Positions 1-11,065 of a DNA stretch of 64,000 nucleotides are shown piece by piece. This DNA is from Ursus arctos (lineage: Eukaryota > Chordata > Mammalia > Carnivora > Ursidae): NCBI RefSeq assembly GCF_023065955.2, contig NW_026622808.1, positions 44,156,475-44,220,474 of the forward strand. The letters are read 5' to 3'. The notes under the pieces were generated by a model. That model was not told the origin of the DNA and did no database searches. It saw nothing but the letters and a program-made list of their open reading frames with translations. The first letter of the stretch is position 1; each line of letters opens with the position of its first letter. The position numbers were made by a program, and so were the translations under genes.

Positions 1-600
1 CTGATTGGAAACCATTTCTGATTCAACTTAAATGACCTGCATAAATATTTTATAACCACTCAGGATCAGCATATTTTGAGAATAAGCTAGACTACTTAAT
101 AAACTTGTATGCTTCAGTGCTGCAGAGGAAAAAAAATAAGATTTGAATAAATGAAGAGAACATTGGAATCAAAAAGATGTGTGACGGAAATTCTTTGAAT
201 AAAACAAACCATTGCTGCGGCAACACTCGTTCCCATTCATTTAGTAGTTAGGGATCACCTACCAATTAAATAAACCCTGGCATAATTCTAAGTTGAACTC
301 ATCATTTTTCTTGAAACTGTAAGCCTGCTTATATTAACAATTTCACCAATGGCATAATTTTTCCTTTATTCTAAGAGAAAAATAGAAGTAAAGATGAGGG
401 TGGGAAACAGTCTGGGGAAATCAATTATGTACAGAGCGAATCTGTATTATCCAAACCAAAAATTTTCCTCCCAGAAAACCAAAATTTGAGGTAGTGGTTT
501 TTCTGCAGGGGATGTCCAAAAAAATAGCCTTTTAACTCCATACATTTTTTTTTTCAGTTTTATTTTTCAGTTTGTTCTTTCTTATATGGTGTGCCTGCAA
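1..600. other. No gene or recognisable repeat
   Basis: AT-rich single-copy-looking sequence. No splice-bounded open exon or RNA gene was seen. Confidence 0.6.
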
Positions 601-639
601 ACTGTGTCCCATGGCTATGCTTGATTTTCTCACGGATAG

Positions 640-728
640 CAGTCAAGTTGTTGGCTTCTACATGACCCTCAACATCCAGCATTTTGCATGTAGGAGATGC
701 TCAAAAAACATTGAATAATGAATGAATC
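640..728 (+). repeat. L2 3' tail fragment
   Basis: CATTTTGCATGTAGGAGATG, CTCAAAAAACATTGAATAAT, GAATGAATCAG resemble the L2 terminus. Confidence 0.5.
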
Positions 729-910
729 AGCCTATCAATTCTCATTTCACTTTTCTCCTGTCTTGTATATAAGAAAGATATTGCCATGAAGGCAAATTTA
801 AAAGGTTTCCTGCAAGTTACTTATAACAAGACTCTTTGGGGACTGCAAAATGCACGTATGTATTTTTTAAAACGCCATCACAAAGAATATAAGCAAAACT
901 TCATATTTAA

Positions 911-1012
911 CATTCATTCATTCTACAAATCCTGAGCATCTACTGTGTGTCTGGGGCTATTCTCGGAACTGTGACTACATGGGAGGTAGACAATATACAA
1001 GTAAGTGTTAAA
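911..1012 (-). repeat. L2 3' end fragment
   Basis: CATTCATTCATTCTACAAAT, CCTGAGCATCTACTGTGTGT, CTGGGGCTATTCTCGGAAC: reversed L2 tail. Confidence 0.6.
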
Positions 1013-1129
1013 TACATTAAACATTCCTAACTTGGTAAGTGAAACGAATGACATAAACAGGGATATCAAATTTCCACTCACTTTTTAAAGTTCAGTCCAA
1101 GCGTTACCCATGTGAAGCTCCCCACTATG

Positions 1130-1323
1130 TCCCTGGGATATGTTAGTTACATTTCCCTATATTCTTCCATTAAAACTTCCACTCAGCTTTTCCCTACATT
1201 TTTCCATTGTATTTTAATCACTTTGTATTCTAACAATAGGCTGGCTTGTCAGAACTTACACCAGAATAGGAACAAAAATCTCACACATAGTAGATATTCC
1301 ATAAGAATTTGCTGAATGAATAC
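1130..1323 (+). repeat. L2 3' end fragment
   Basis: TTGTATTTTAATCACTTTGT, AATAGGCTGGCTTGTCAGAA, CACACATAGTAGATATTCCA, TAAGAATTTGCTGAATGAAT. Confidence 0.65.
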
Positions 1324-1721
1324 CTGCCCTGGCTTTTAAAGTATCACAGTCTCCCAGCTGCTGACAGAGAATCCAGTGCTATGAGTCTTTCTAGATATCA
1401 GAAGATATTTTAGCATTAACTCACAAGCCACTGCTGGTGTCACCCTATAGACTTGCTCACCCAAGTTGGCTGCTTGTCATTTCCCAGCATCCTGCTACAA
1501 TGGTCCATGTCTGGACAGCCCATATGGGTCATGTATTTCTAAACTGCCCATGTTCTCTGTGAAAAGAGCAGCAGCACTTCACACCATTGCTGACAACACT
1601 TTACCCTCATGCTTTGAGGGACCATGCATTTCTTAAATAAAAGGTTGAAGTGCCAAATAAGGGGGGTAGTTGCTGAGAGTTAATTCAGGACTCTGGCTTT
1701 TGTAACTAAGGATTCATCTGT

Positions 1722-1812
1722 CCAGTGGTCGTTATATAGCCTGGTGGTGAAGTGCTCCAACTCCGGAGACAGACTTCCTAGCTTCAGATCTGCACTCTGT
1801 CACCTGCTCTCC
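1722..1812 (+). repeat. MIR SINE, 5' part
   Basis: TATAGCCTGGTGGTGAAGTG, CTCCAACTCCGGAGACAGAC, CTTCAGATCTGCACTCTGTC fit the tRNA-like head of MIR. Confidence 0.6.
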
Positions 1813-1984
1813 CAGTAAGTTCACTTGTGAAACACTCTTCCTTGACATCTTGGTAAGAAAAAAGATTATACCTTTACAGACCCAATCTAAATTCTTTCTA
1901 TTTTTATATAGCAACTTGTTTCTTCCATGGGAAATACTCAGGTGTAAGTGTATTTTGTAAAGCAGCAAGATCATGTTAGGGGTG
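1810..1984 (+). repeat. Local diverged duplication, copy A
   Basis: TCCCAGTAAGTTCACTTGTG, CTCTTCCTTGACATCTTGG, TTCTTTCTATTTTTATATAG and TTGTTTCTTCCATGGGAAA align in order with 3478-3653 at a constant offset near 1668 bp. A plus-strand MIR follows each copy. Confidence 0.6.
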
Positions 1985-2215
1985 AGGATACAGATTCTGG
2001 AGTCAAAGAGACCTATATTCAAGTATTGGCTCTGCCATTTTCAGCACATGTGACCTTGGGAACGTTGCTAAACCTGTTTGAGTCTCTACTATATTTATGT
2101 ATAAACACGAATAATGCTATGTATTTCTAGGGTTGTCATGAGGGTAGAATGAGATTATGTATATAAAGGGCTCGGCCCAATGGGAAATGGGAGCTCAATA
2201 AATGTTAGCCACCAC
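1985..2215 (+). repeat. MIR SINE, near full length
   Basis: GATTCTGGAGTCAAAGAGAC, TTGGCTCTGCCATTTTCAGC, GTGACCTTGGGAACGTTGCT, GGGTTGTCATGAGGGTAGAA, GGAGCTCAATAAATGTTAGC: all MIR blocks in order. Confidence 0.88.
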
Positions 2216-2944
2216 CAGTGCCACCGCCATCATCACCATTGTTGGGAAGTGACTCTCCAAGGTGTTTCTGTGATTCTTGTGACCACTTTTGTTCTTGATT
2301 CCCCTTTTGAGGGTGTCTATATTTTGGAAGAAAGAGATAGTGTTTCACGGCAGGGTGTAGGGAAGATTTGTTTCCTGAACAGACTAATGAAGATACCAGC
2401 TCCCTCCAGGTCAGAGTTTGGGGAGGTTTGCTAGCAACACCTTACAAGGTTGGGGTTTCCAAGCTTGGGGCTCCTCAGCTGTCACATAGACCCAATGAAG
2501 TATTGACCTGGGCTCCTCCATGTCACCCTCAGTAGACTCAGAAAACATGGGGAACTAGTATAAATAGGAAGCATATGTCCCCTGCTGTGCCGTGAGTAGG
2601 AAAGTCTTTAGCCATTAACACAGGAATTTTGTGTCATCTGCCAGCATCTGTAAATCTCTGGCAAGTTAACTTGTTAGCTTTCAAATAGAGTCAAATCTCA
2701 GGCCCTTCACAGTTCTTGACAATCATCATCATCAGCAGCATCATCATCATCATCACCATCATCAGTCTTTTGAGTGAAAAAAATGTTGAAAGCAAATATT
2801 AAGGACTTTATCCTAAGTGAAGCTCCTTGTATGATTCAGGGGTACCACCCCCTTTGAAGGCACTAATCACTTTAGTATATGGACTAATTTATAATACTAA
2901 GAATCATGTAAAAAATGAAAATTAAATGAACTGGGAAGATATTC
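2216..2944. other. No gene seen; (ATC)n only
   Basis: Apart from the trinucleotide array the stretch looks unique. An 84-codon frame at 2180-2434 starts in the MIR tail and is considered chance. Confidence 0.6.
2721..2766 (+). repeat. (ATC)n microsatellite, imperfect
   Basis: About 15 ATC/CAT trinucleotides with interspersed CAG and CAC units. Confidence 0.95.
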
Positions 2945-3160
2945 TATTTATTTATTATTTATTTATTTATTTATTTGTTTATTTATTTATTTATTTATTT
3001 AGAGTGAGCACACAGGGGGTAGGGGGATCAGGGGCAGGCAAGGGAGAGGGAGAGAGAGAGAATCTTAAGCAGCTCTACACCCAACACAGAGCCTGAGATC
3101 ATGACCTGAGCTGAAATCAAGGGTCAGTGGCTTAAACAACTGAGCCACCCAAGCACCCCT
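2945..3160 (-). mobile_element. CAN-SINE (older subtype)
   Basis: Reverse-oriented element: a long (ATTT)n tail at 2945-3000, a GA-rich segment, ATCATGACCTGAGCTGAAATC and the 5' end GAGCCACCCAAGCACCCCT. A near-perfect target duplication flanks it (TGGGAAGATATT before, TGGGAAGAGATT after). Confidence 0.9.
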
Positions 3161-3477
3161 TATTGGGAAGAGATTTTAAATGCCAGTTAACTTTGAGTGT
3201 GTTTACTGGACATTAGTTAACCTGATTGATTATGTAGACTTACAGTTAAGTTACAAATTGCAGATTTGTGCTTTCCTCATTAATATAAACAGGTCCATTT
3301 ATTTCTGCTTGTTTTGAAGGCACAGAGTTCAACATGAAGCCATCCGTGCAATTTCGTATATATATTGCACTGCCATGATCTTGTTGAATGTGTTTCTTAA
3401 TATCCTTTTTATCTATGTCATTTTAGTTAAATGATTTGGAATAAACCAGAACAACAACAAAAAGATTAAAACATCAA

Positions 3478-3653
3478 TCCCAGAAAACTCATTTACAAAA
3501 CATTCTTCCTTGATGTCTCAGCAATAAAACAATGTTAGACCTAGAGCCCCCAATTTAATTTCCCTTCTTTCTATTTGTATGTAAGGCCCTTGTTTTTCCC
3601 ATCAGGGGAACACATAGTCTAGCTATATTTGTTAAGGTGGTAGGCTGGGGTAG
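3478..3653 (+). repeat. Local diverged duplication, copy B
   Basis: TCCCAGAAAACTCATTTACA, ATTCTTCCTTGATGTCTCAG, TTCTTTCTATTTGTATGTAA and TTGTTTTTCCCATCAGGGGA are the counterparts of copy A. Confidence 0.6.
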
Positions 3654-3654
3654 A

Positions 3655-3850
3655 GGATGAGGCTGGCATCAAATGAGTTAAATGGACCTTGGTTCACATC
3701 CTCAATCCATCTGTTACTAATCCTGGACTGTGAACCTTGAGGACGTCATCCATAAAAGAGGCATTATAAGACATACCTCAACGACTTTCTTAGATGTTTA
3801 ACTGAGAACATGAACACTACTTAAGTGTGTGCCTCTTAAATAAAAAATTG
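3655..3850 (+). repeat. MIR SINE
   Basis: GGCTGGCATCAAATGAGTTA, CCTTGGTTCACATCCTC, ACTGTGAACCTTGAGGACGT, ACTAAGTGTGTGCCTC-like tail. Same relative position to the local duplication as the MIR at 1985. Confidence 0.6.
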
Positions 3851-4264
3851 AAAAAAAGAAAGAATAAATGATCTACTTAATACATACCACTGATGTAAGA
3901 ATTTTTTGGCAGATGTTCGGATGAATTAAAAATAATCCCTGCCAACAGCTGCTTTTTGGCTTTATGACTTTTGCTTACTCTGAAAGATTAAAGAAGAATT
4001 AAATGCATAGAATTTATATTTATTTGCCATGGGGATGAGGTTAAAGATATTGTCTTCTATATTGTCCGGTGAGGTCTCAATGAAGACATGAGTAAAACAT
4101 TTTCTTTTATGCCTAACTTCCCAGATAATCTTGTCTTGCCCAAGGAATTTCTATGCTTTTACTACATTCACACAATCAAGTCATGTAACTTTCCTGTGTT
4201 GCTATGGACACCTAAATGAAGTTCTGAATGATTAAAATCCGGGAGTTCCAACTTCATCATATTA

Positions 4265-4502
4265 ATCACGATACTGCTAGCTACCATTTACTTAGTGCCA
4301 ATAATGTGCAAGGAGTTTTTCATAAATCATCTTTACTTTCACATTGATCCTATAAAGTAGGTGTCATTACCCCATTTTACAGATAAGAAAGCAGGCTCAG
4401 TCAAATGAAATTTGTTCAGGGTTACAAGGGAAGTGAAGCAAAGATTTGCATTTGGGTGGTTTTGACCTCAAAATTTATGTTCTTTCCACAATGTCATACT
4501 CC
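4265..4502 (-). repeat. MIR SINE
   Basis: ACCATTTACTTAGTGCCAAT, TCCTATAAAGTAGGTGTCAT, CCATTTTACAGATAAGAAAG, TTTGCATTTGGGTGGTTTTG: full antisense MIR. Confidence 0.85.
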
Positions 4503-4929
4503 TTCCAATTTTGATCATCTAGCCTGTCTAGAGTGTCCTGGATCCTGATTGTTTCCTCTTTATCATTATTTGTTTTGTTGGGCACAATCTTGTAGCCATC
4601 ACTCTCGCATCACACTTTGCTTGTGTTAACACAGGATTTTCCATCCAGTGAGGCTTTCATGAAGATAAAGATACAAATTGGCAAATTTACCCTCCGAAGT
4701 GGAGCTAAACAACAGAAGTCTAGCCTGTGTAAACAAATAATATGTATCAGTGGAAATTAAACATGATTCAACTACAGGACACATGCATTCTGAATATAAC
4801 CTACTATTACGCAGTGTGGGCCGTGGCCAGTGATGCCAAATTAAGGCACACGTGCACACACGTGCACACAACCAAACCTAGACACCTGTAAAACACACAA
4901 CCCTGGGCGTCTTGAGATAAAGTCAGTCA

Positions 4930-5275
4930 GCCTGCCTGGCTTTGCATATGTTCTCTGCCTGGAGGGCTTTACTTGTCTTGACCTTCTTCACCTAATTCAT
5001 GTCTATTCATTCTTCATATCCCTGAACAGCTTCATATCCACTGAGCAGTTTCCTACTCCCCTCACTCCAAGACTAGGTCAAACCTCCCCAATCCCCCTAA
5101 GAGCACCTTCCCCTTCAAAGTCATGGTCGGAATTGTCACTTGACATTTATTCGTGTGATTCCTTGATTGGCTTCTCTCTCCTCCCAACACCTTAAATTCC
5201 ATGAGGACAGAGAATGCAGAGGCTAGACCATGACAAATACCCAATGCATTTTCACTGAATGAATCATTAAATCTT
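4930..5275 (+). repeat. L2 3' end
   Basis: CTGCCTGGAGGGCTTTACTT, GTCTATTCATTCTTCATATC, GTCAAACCTCCCCAATCCCC, TTAAATTCCATGAGGACAGA, AATACCCAATGCATTTTCAC, TGAATGAATC. Confidence 0.75.
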
Positions 5276-6046
5276 TGGCTGCTATTCTTTTGATGGTGGT
5301 ACAGTTAGAGACCTTGGGTAAAATGGAAAGGACTCAAAACACCCCCCTTGACATCTCAGATGCTGAATGAATCAAATAAAATGAATCAATATTTTTGGCC
5401 ACTTATTAAGTGACATTCATGTTAGGCACCCTCACAATTTTCAAATCAAGAATATGAAGCTAGCTCACTATGGTATATCATTAGTTCCAAAAGTAAGGTA
5501 TAGCCATCCTTCCCTTTCCCACCATCCTCTGGTCCAGAGTGCTGCCCAAAGAAAGGATGCACTTCTTCTGTGTCCCCAAACTTGGTCATCACCATCCACA
5601 GTTCTGCACTGCTAAGAGGCACTAGTTGTGAGTTAGGGTACTGGGTAGTGCTGAGCGGGCTTCTAAGATGAGCAAGAAGAACCCTCACGGATGGAGAGGG
5701 CTAGGAAGCAAAGAGCACTGGGTTCCTCCATGACCTGCTTTGACTCCCACATTTCCACTCTTCCACAGTTCTGCAAGAACTGTTTTAATGCTCAGGAAAG
5801 CTGAGCCACACAACTCCCCATCACTGCTCTTGCTGAGTGATTGATGAGTGGGTAGATCCATGGAGTTCACGTACCCACTAGCTGGGAAAGAAGGGAACCA
5901 TTGCTCTGAGGTGGTTGATCTTTCCAAGAACCATGTTTTGAAGCAAATGCAGAGAGAGCTTAGAAAGGAGTCTGGAAGTTATCAGCACAGTCATACTGGG
6001 TGATGGGATTTGAGGTATTTTAATTTTTTCATTTTTCTATAAAGCA
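5276..6046. other. No recognised feature
   Basis: Two adjoining minus-strand ORFs of 80 codons (5446-5688, 5685-5927) overlap by 4 bases, but neither resembles a protein I know. No splice sites, codon bias or poly(A) signal arrangement supports them. Confidence 0.55.
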
Positions 6047-6271
6047 GGGGTTCTCAACCAGGGATGATTTTGCTCCCTTCCTCCCAAGGGACATCTGACT
6101 AAGTCTGGACATGTTTTTGGTTGTCACAAATGGTGGGAGAGAGGAGGCTGCTACGGGCATCTGGTGGGTAGAGGGTAGTGTAGCTGCCAAACATCCTACA
6201 GTCAACCCTGTAGCCCTTCTCTCCCCAGCCCTGCCCCAGGTCAATTGCAATGACGTTGAGAAACCCTGATA
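6047..6271 (+). mobile_element. MER20-like hAT transposon
   Basis: GGGGTTCTCAACCAGGGATG, TTTTGCTCCCTTCCTCCC, TTTTTGGTTGTCACAAATGG, GCATCTGGTGGGTAGAGG, AACATCCTACAGTCAACC and TTGAGAAACCCTG follow the MER20 consensus end to end. The termini are inverted (CAGGGGTTCTCAA / TTGAGAAACCCTG). Opposite orientation to the copy at 7807. Confidence 0.8.
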
Positions 6272-6443
6272 TAGCTGTGTGACCTTGGGTTTCTTAAGCT
6301 CCTTGTGCCTCTGTTTGCTCATCTGTAAAAGTGGGTATAATTATAGCTCTTATTTCACAAGGTGGGTGTGAGTATTAAATAAGTTACCATCTATAAGGTG
6401 CTCTCAGCTCACAGACAATGCACATTAAATGTTAAGAAACATT
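6272..6443 (+). repeat. MIR SINE, 3' two thirds
   Basis: AGCTGTGTGACCTTGGGTTT, CTCTGTTTGCTCATCTGTAA, CTTATTTCACAAGGTGGGTG, CAATGCACATTAAATG. Directly abuts MER20. Confidence 0.85.
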
Positions 6444-6457
6444 AAATTGCTGCCCAG

Positions 6458-6649
6458 GGGCGCCTGGGTGGCACAGCGGTTAAGCGTCTGCCTTCGGCTC
6501 AGGGCGTGATCCCGGTGTTACGGGATCGAGCCCCACATCAGGCTCCTCTGCTATGAGCCTGCTTCTTCCTCTCCCACTCCCCCTGCTTGTGTTCCCTCTC
6601 TCTCTGGCTGTCTCTATCTCTGTCGAATAAATAAATAAAATCTTTAAAA

Positions 6650-6678
<29 letters not shown>
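6458..6678 (+). mobile_element. CAN-SINE, young bear/panda-type subfamily
   Basis: Complete element beginning GGGCGCCTGGGTGGCACAGC, with the diagnostic CTATGAGCCTGCTTCTTCC and TCGAATAAATAAATAAAATC, and a long (AAAT)n tail. A perfect 14-bp duplication AAATTGCTGCCCAG flanks it (6444-6457 and 6679-6692). Low divergence and a perfect duplication indicate a recent insertion. A degenerate Pol III B-box-like GGGATCGAGCC is present. Confidence 0.95.
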
Positions 6679-6680
<2 letters not shown>

Positions 6681-6741
6681 ATTGCTGCCCAGCTTAAAAT
6701 ACATGCATTTTCCCCACTGCTTTCAGAATAATTTCAATCTC

Positions 6742-6934
6742 TTGGGGTGCCTGAGTAGCTCAGTTGTTTGAGTGTCGGTCTTCGGCTCAGGTCATGATCT
6801 CAGGGTCCTGGGATCAAGCCCTGCGTGGGGCTCCCTGCTCAGCAGGGAGTCTGCTTCTCCTTCTCCGTCTGTTCTTCCCTCCCACTCATTCTCTCTCTCT
6901 CAAATAAATTTTAAAAATCTTTTTTTTTTTTTAA
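6742..6934 (+). mobile_element. CAN-SINE (older subtype)
   Basis: GGGGTGCCTGAGTAGCTCAG, GGCTCAGGTCATGATCTCAG, GGGGCTCCCTGCTCAGCAGG, a CT run and CAAATAAATTTTAAAAATC, ending in T11. It inserted only about 60 bp from its younger neighbour in the same orientation. No clean target duplication is visible. Confidence 0.88.
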
Positions 6935-6984
6935 AGAACATCTCTGGTCATAGTACTTATTAATTTGTTTGCTTACTTGATTAA

Positions 6985-7092
6985 CGTCCCCGTCCCCCCA
7001 TAGACTGTATGCTGTATGAGAAATGGGACATTCTGCTTGTTCTACCTTAGCCAAGGACTGGAGTAGAAATGCAATAATGAATGAATGAATTG
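6985..7092 (+). repeat. L2 3' tail
   Basis: CATAGACTGTATGCTGTATG, AGAAATGGGACATTCTGC and the tail AATAATGAATGAATGAA. Confidence 0.55.
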
Positions 7093-7806
7093 GAGACCTG
7101 GAAAGATCGCCCTTCCTTTGAGGTTGGAGGAAATGAAGCAAATAGTGAAGACCCAGAGCCGTCTTGAGGTGGAAGGGTACTCTGCTTTCATAACCTTAAC
7201 TTTCTCAAGATGAAAGTCGACTGTTGCCAAGGGCAACAACTCTGGGTAGAATGCAACTGAGTTGAAGGGCGGGGAAAAGTGATAAAGAAAGGAAAATCGT
7301 AAACTGTATTTAAGGGCACTCTTTAATTAATGTTTAATTCCACTGACCTATTTCAGATTCATTAGTTTTATGAGTTTGTGGCTTTTGTTTCCTATAGGAA
7401 AGAGCCTCACCAGAGATTACAGCTGCAGAAATAGTGTATTCCACACATTGCTCCCTGGTGATTTGAAATGCCCCTAGAAATAGCTCTGTGCTGTTGTTGC
7501 TTTACAAATCTACAACATGTATTTGACATAAGTGCTTTAATATTGGGTAGTTGTAGTTCGGGTTACAACCTATTGCAGTGATTTTCTATTTTTTTGTTAT
7601 TTATTTAGGTAACATAGTGGAAGGACAAAGTCACAGGATGTTAAGTGCTATATACATGATATCGCCTCATCTTTTTATGGAAGAGGGGAGACAGAAATCT
7701 CAAACTTACTGAGTGAAGAAGGGAATGATAATCAGGGATCTTAAGAACCAGTATCAAATAATACGCAGGCCTAAGGATGGAGATACAGAGATGTAAACAC
7801 TCTAGG
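7093..7806. other. No recognised feature
   Basis: Unique-looking sequence between an L2 tail and MER20; short ORFs only. Confidence 0.55.
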
Positions 7807-8024
7807 CCAGGGTTTCTCAACCTTGGCACCACTGACATCTTGGACCAGATAGTTCTGTGTTGTGGAGGGCTGTCCTGGGCATAGACGATTGTTGAGTCGG
7901 ATCCCTGGCTTCTATCCACTAGATGCCAATAGCACCTCTTCATTTGTTATAACCAAAAATGTCTCTTGATGTTGCAGAGTGTTCCTGAGGGGTAAAACTG
8001 CCCCCAGTTGAGAACTACTGATAC
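7807..8024 (-). mobile_element. MER20-like hAT transposon
   Basis: CAGGGTTTCTCAACCTTGGC, ACTGACATCTTGGACCAGAT, GGGCTGTCCTGGGCATAG, CTATCCACTAGATGCCAATA, AACCAAAAATGTCTCTTGAT and CCCCAGTTGAGAACTACTG give the full element. Confidence 0.82.
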
Positions 8025-8049
8025 TGAGAATTCACTTGATAACATTTCT

Positions 8050-8275
8050 TCAGTATTTCTTTCTGTGCCAAGCCTACTATACACATCATCTCATTCACTC
8101 AAAAGCAGCCTTAACATAGCTATTAACCTCATGTCCCATTCTCTAAGAAGAAACTGAGGCCAGGTCATTTAGTAACTGCCCTTGATCATAGAGTTAGGAA
8201 GGGGTAAAGGCATGATTCAAACTGGGATAGGTCCAATCCCAAAACTTACCTCCAAACTACTATGCCATTATGAAG
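8050..8275 (-). repeat. MIR SINE
   Basis: TCTGTGCCAAGCCTACTATA, AAGAAGAAACTGAGGCCAGG, TTCAAACTGGGATAGGTCC, CAAACTACTATGCCATTA. Confidence 0.75.
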
Positions 8276-8409
8276 AATCTTTCTCAGTCTACATTTAAGG
8301 ATGAATTGTCAACATGTTACGAACTCTTTAATCAGTTTTGATTCCTTTCCTTCCACAACATTTATCAGCACCTGTTATACGTAAAGCGGCTATACTAATC
8401 AACTAGGCC

Positions 8410-8880
8410 AGGGGAGGCTCTGCTCTTCACTCCCAGGTTACTCTTCAGAGCCACTCTCTCCCTTTCTCCTCCCTGCTTCACGTTTAGGGATGTTGATTTC
8501 TATAGACTGTCTTGGCTTGCTGGTCATCTGGCTTTCTCTTAGGCTCATTCAATGAGAGGTACCAGCAGGAGATCAGAGGGTGGGATACGAAAGAGGTTGG
8601 AGTATTTATTTTACTGACTCCCTTCCTGTCCCTGGTAGTTTGGTACTTCTCTGTCTAAAGCCATGGCTCTTGTTGGCTGGCCCTCCTCCCCTGCCTCTTA
8701 AGCTCTGGATGCTAAAGGCTCCCTGCTGTTGCTAGCCCCAAGGGCGCTTCTTCATCCCTTCTGGGTCTCCCTTACTCTGCCCAATTTTCTGCAAATAATC
8801 CCCTCAATCAGCACACCTCAGTTACGCAGTCTGGGTGAGCCCGCTGTTTTCCAATAGGGCTCATGACTGATACAGAGGGA
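8410..8880 (+). repeat. Interspersed repeat of unresolved family
   Basis: GTACCAGCAGGAGATCAGAG, TTGTTGGCTGGCCCTCCTCC, AGGCTCCCTGCTGTTGCTAG, CAAATAATCCCCTCAATCAG and CTCATGACTGATACAG follow a consensus I remember from many mammalian loci, but I cannot name it securely. Confidence 0.45.
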
Positions 8881-9029
8881 TGAAAGGACATAATAAAGAA
8901 AGGCACAGGGCCTAACTCTTGTCTTGGAAAATCTGCATCCTAACTGGGGGACAAATCATTCAAACTAAACAGCTAGAGTAATTACATTGTAAGCATAGAA
9001 CATTTGCAATATATTAATAATAGTGGCCT

Positions 9030-9240
9030 TGGTAAGACTACAATTTATTGAACATCTACTTTAAGCCTGGGTGTTTAAAGTCTTCCTCTCACTTAATCCT
9101 TGCAATAATCTTGTGGTCTGAGTGTTACTGCTCCCATTTATGGCTGAGGAAACAAGATTAGAAAGATTAAGTAATTTGTTTAAGGCCATACAGCCAGTAA
9201 CTGGCAGAGCCTGTTACCGAATTTAGGGATGGAAAGAGAG
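9030..9240 (-). repeat. MIR SINE
   Basis: TTTATTGAACATCTACTTTA, CACTTAATCCTTGCAATAAT, TTATGGCTGAGGAAACAAG, GGCCATACAGCCAGTAACTG. Confidence 0.82.
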
Positions 9241-10924
9241 TCCAATTTGACTACCATTAACCTCATTTGCAACCAAATACATTTTTTTTAAAGCAAGCCT
9301 AAGAACAAACAAGTATTTTAGAGAGAATCGTTTCCAGTTGAAACACACTAATTCAGATGACACTAATTCAGAAATTGTTCTTACTCAGGCAAGGAATCTG
9401 CAACTCTTCCTGAATGAGAAGCTGGAATAATTATTTCTTCTCTAACATGCATAGTTTAATCGAGACAGCAAAAGCTGCAGTTCAAAAGTGATCACTTTTT
9501 CAAATCAAGGGCTTTCAAGTTCAGAATTACTTAAATGGGGCTTTAACTTCTGGAACAGCAGTTAACTCTTGCATTTTGGAGACAGTGTGTTCATGATGTA
9601 TTTTTGCATAAAATGGGCCTATAAGGGAACATGACACTTTGACCCCAGAGTTTGACCCTGCCATTTCAGTGCCACATATGTTTTGATTATAAACATGCAA
9701 ACATTAATCAGATTTAAATCAGCACTGGAGAATCTTCATCAAAGCAGTTGTTTCTCAGGTAAATGCCATTAGGCCAATTTAATTCTTTAATCAAGTTTCT
9801 ATCCAATATAAGTCAATCATCTGTAATTTTTCCATTTTCATTTTTATGTTATCAAATGATTTTCATTGGAGTGAATTAATTTCTTTTCAAAAAACTTAAT
9901 AAACATGTACTTCTTCTATAAGACTTTATCTACAATAACTTCAAAGATTTTTTGCCACAGTGAATCTTCGCCATGGCTATTATTCCCATCAAAGCTCATT
10001 TTCCTGGGTCAACTATTACAAAATCTAAATTTTGTCAAACAGAGGCTATTTCCCGTCATTTCAAAGGCAATAACAAATTTTATCACTTGCAGCTTTAGAT
10101 ATCCTCAGCTTTATTCCATCTGAATATTTCTAAATTAAATAAAAGTATTCTCCACTCCACTCCTAGTCCTCAACTCACTCAGGGCTATCATAAGGACTCA
10201 GGGCTCCAGGAGATACCAAGCCTAGTGCTGGGTGGGGCCCACAGTCAAACCAAGCTCCCTTCTTTCCTTCCACTTCTAATGATCAATGATCGAGATTCCG
10301 AAACCAAAGGAATTAGAAGGGGGAAACCAAACTAATAATTGGGGAAGTACTTATGTAACCATACACTGTTTATAAATCAGCCCTTCTGTACCCGGAACCC
10401 ATGACATAGTAAGTTAAAAAGGTGGATGTTGAGATATAATTGCATACAACTTGTTTTTTCTTTTTCAGGGGGTTAGGGTGGGGAGCAGAGCCTTAGCTTT
10501 CACCAAACTATCAAGGAGGCTGATGACCCAACAAAAGCTAAGAGTCAGAGATGTAAATTGCCATAAAGAATTGGATGTAAAGTACGCTTGAATGAGTCAA
10601 GAGAAACGCTCTAACATTGCTAGTATGTAACAAAAAGAGTGGCCTAACATTTTTACCTAATTGCTCTCTCCTCTTTCCACCCACTCCTCCTACCAGCCAA
10701 TCTTATGAAAAATCTGTACAGTAACCCTTTCCTGCATTCCTTCAGTGCTGTGCATTGCATAATCACCACTTGTTCTCGCTGCTTAGCATTTTTCTTTTTC
10801 AGAAGTACACAGTGTCCATTGCAAGCTTCCAGAAAACGCATGCATTTGGCAGTATGGATTTATATCTGTTGTATTAAAATAATCACAAAAACCAATATTC
10901 ATAGATGAAGGGATACGCCAGTGA
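9241..10924. other. Repeat-poor block; 9241-9900 rich in TAAT motifs
   Basis: No transposon recognised over 1.7 kb. The first 660 bp holds many TAAT/ATTA cores (for example GCAAACATTAATCAGATTTA, CCAATTTAATTCTTTAATCA) and a duplicated CACTAATTCAGA (9346, 9361). This is compatible with a conserved non-coding element but unproven. Confidence 0.4.
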
Positions 10925-11065
10925 TTGCCAAAAGCCCTACATTACAGAGACTTATTTCAATCCTGTCCCGTCCTTCAAAGCCCAGCTTTGAAGGCCCATC
11001 AAACTTTTCCTGAAACCTTCTCATGACCACCTGTCTTCCTTCTCTCACAGGTATGCCACCTATAA
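10925..11065 (+). repeat. L2-like fragment
   Basis: CAATCCTGTCCCGTCCTTCA, AACTTTTCCTGAAACCTTCT, CATGACCACCTGTCTTCC. The match is weak. Confidence 0.4.

Noticed and set aside
2945..3000. Possible stand-alone (ATTT)n microsatellite
   Set aside because: It is the A-rich tail of the adjacent reverse-oriented CAN-SINE and lies inside its target duplication.
5446..5927. Two adjoining 80-codon minus ORFs overlapping by 4 bases, operon-like
   Set aside because: The genome is mammalian, so operon logic does not apply, and no protein similarity was seen.
6480..6704. ORFs reading through CAN-SINEs (also 12567-12932, 26738-26980, 28147-28374)
   Set aside because: The repeated peptide (RGNTSRGSGRGRSRL-like) is simply translated SINE sequence present in every copy.
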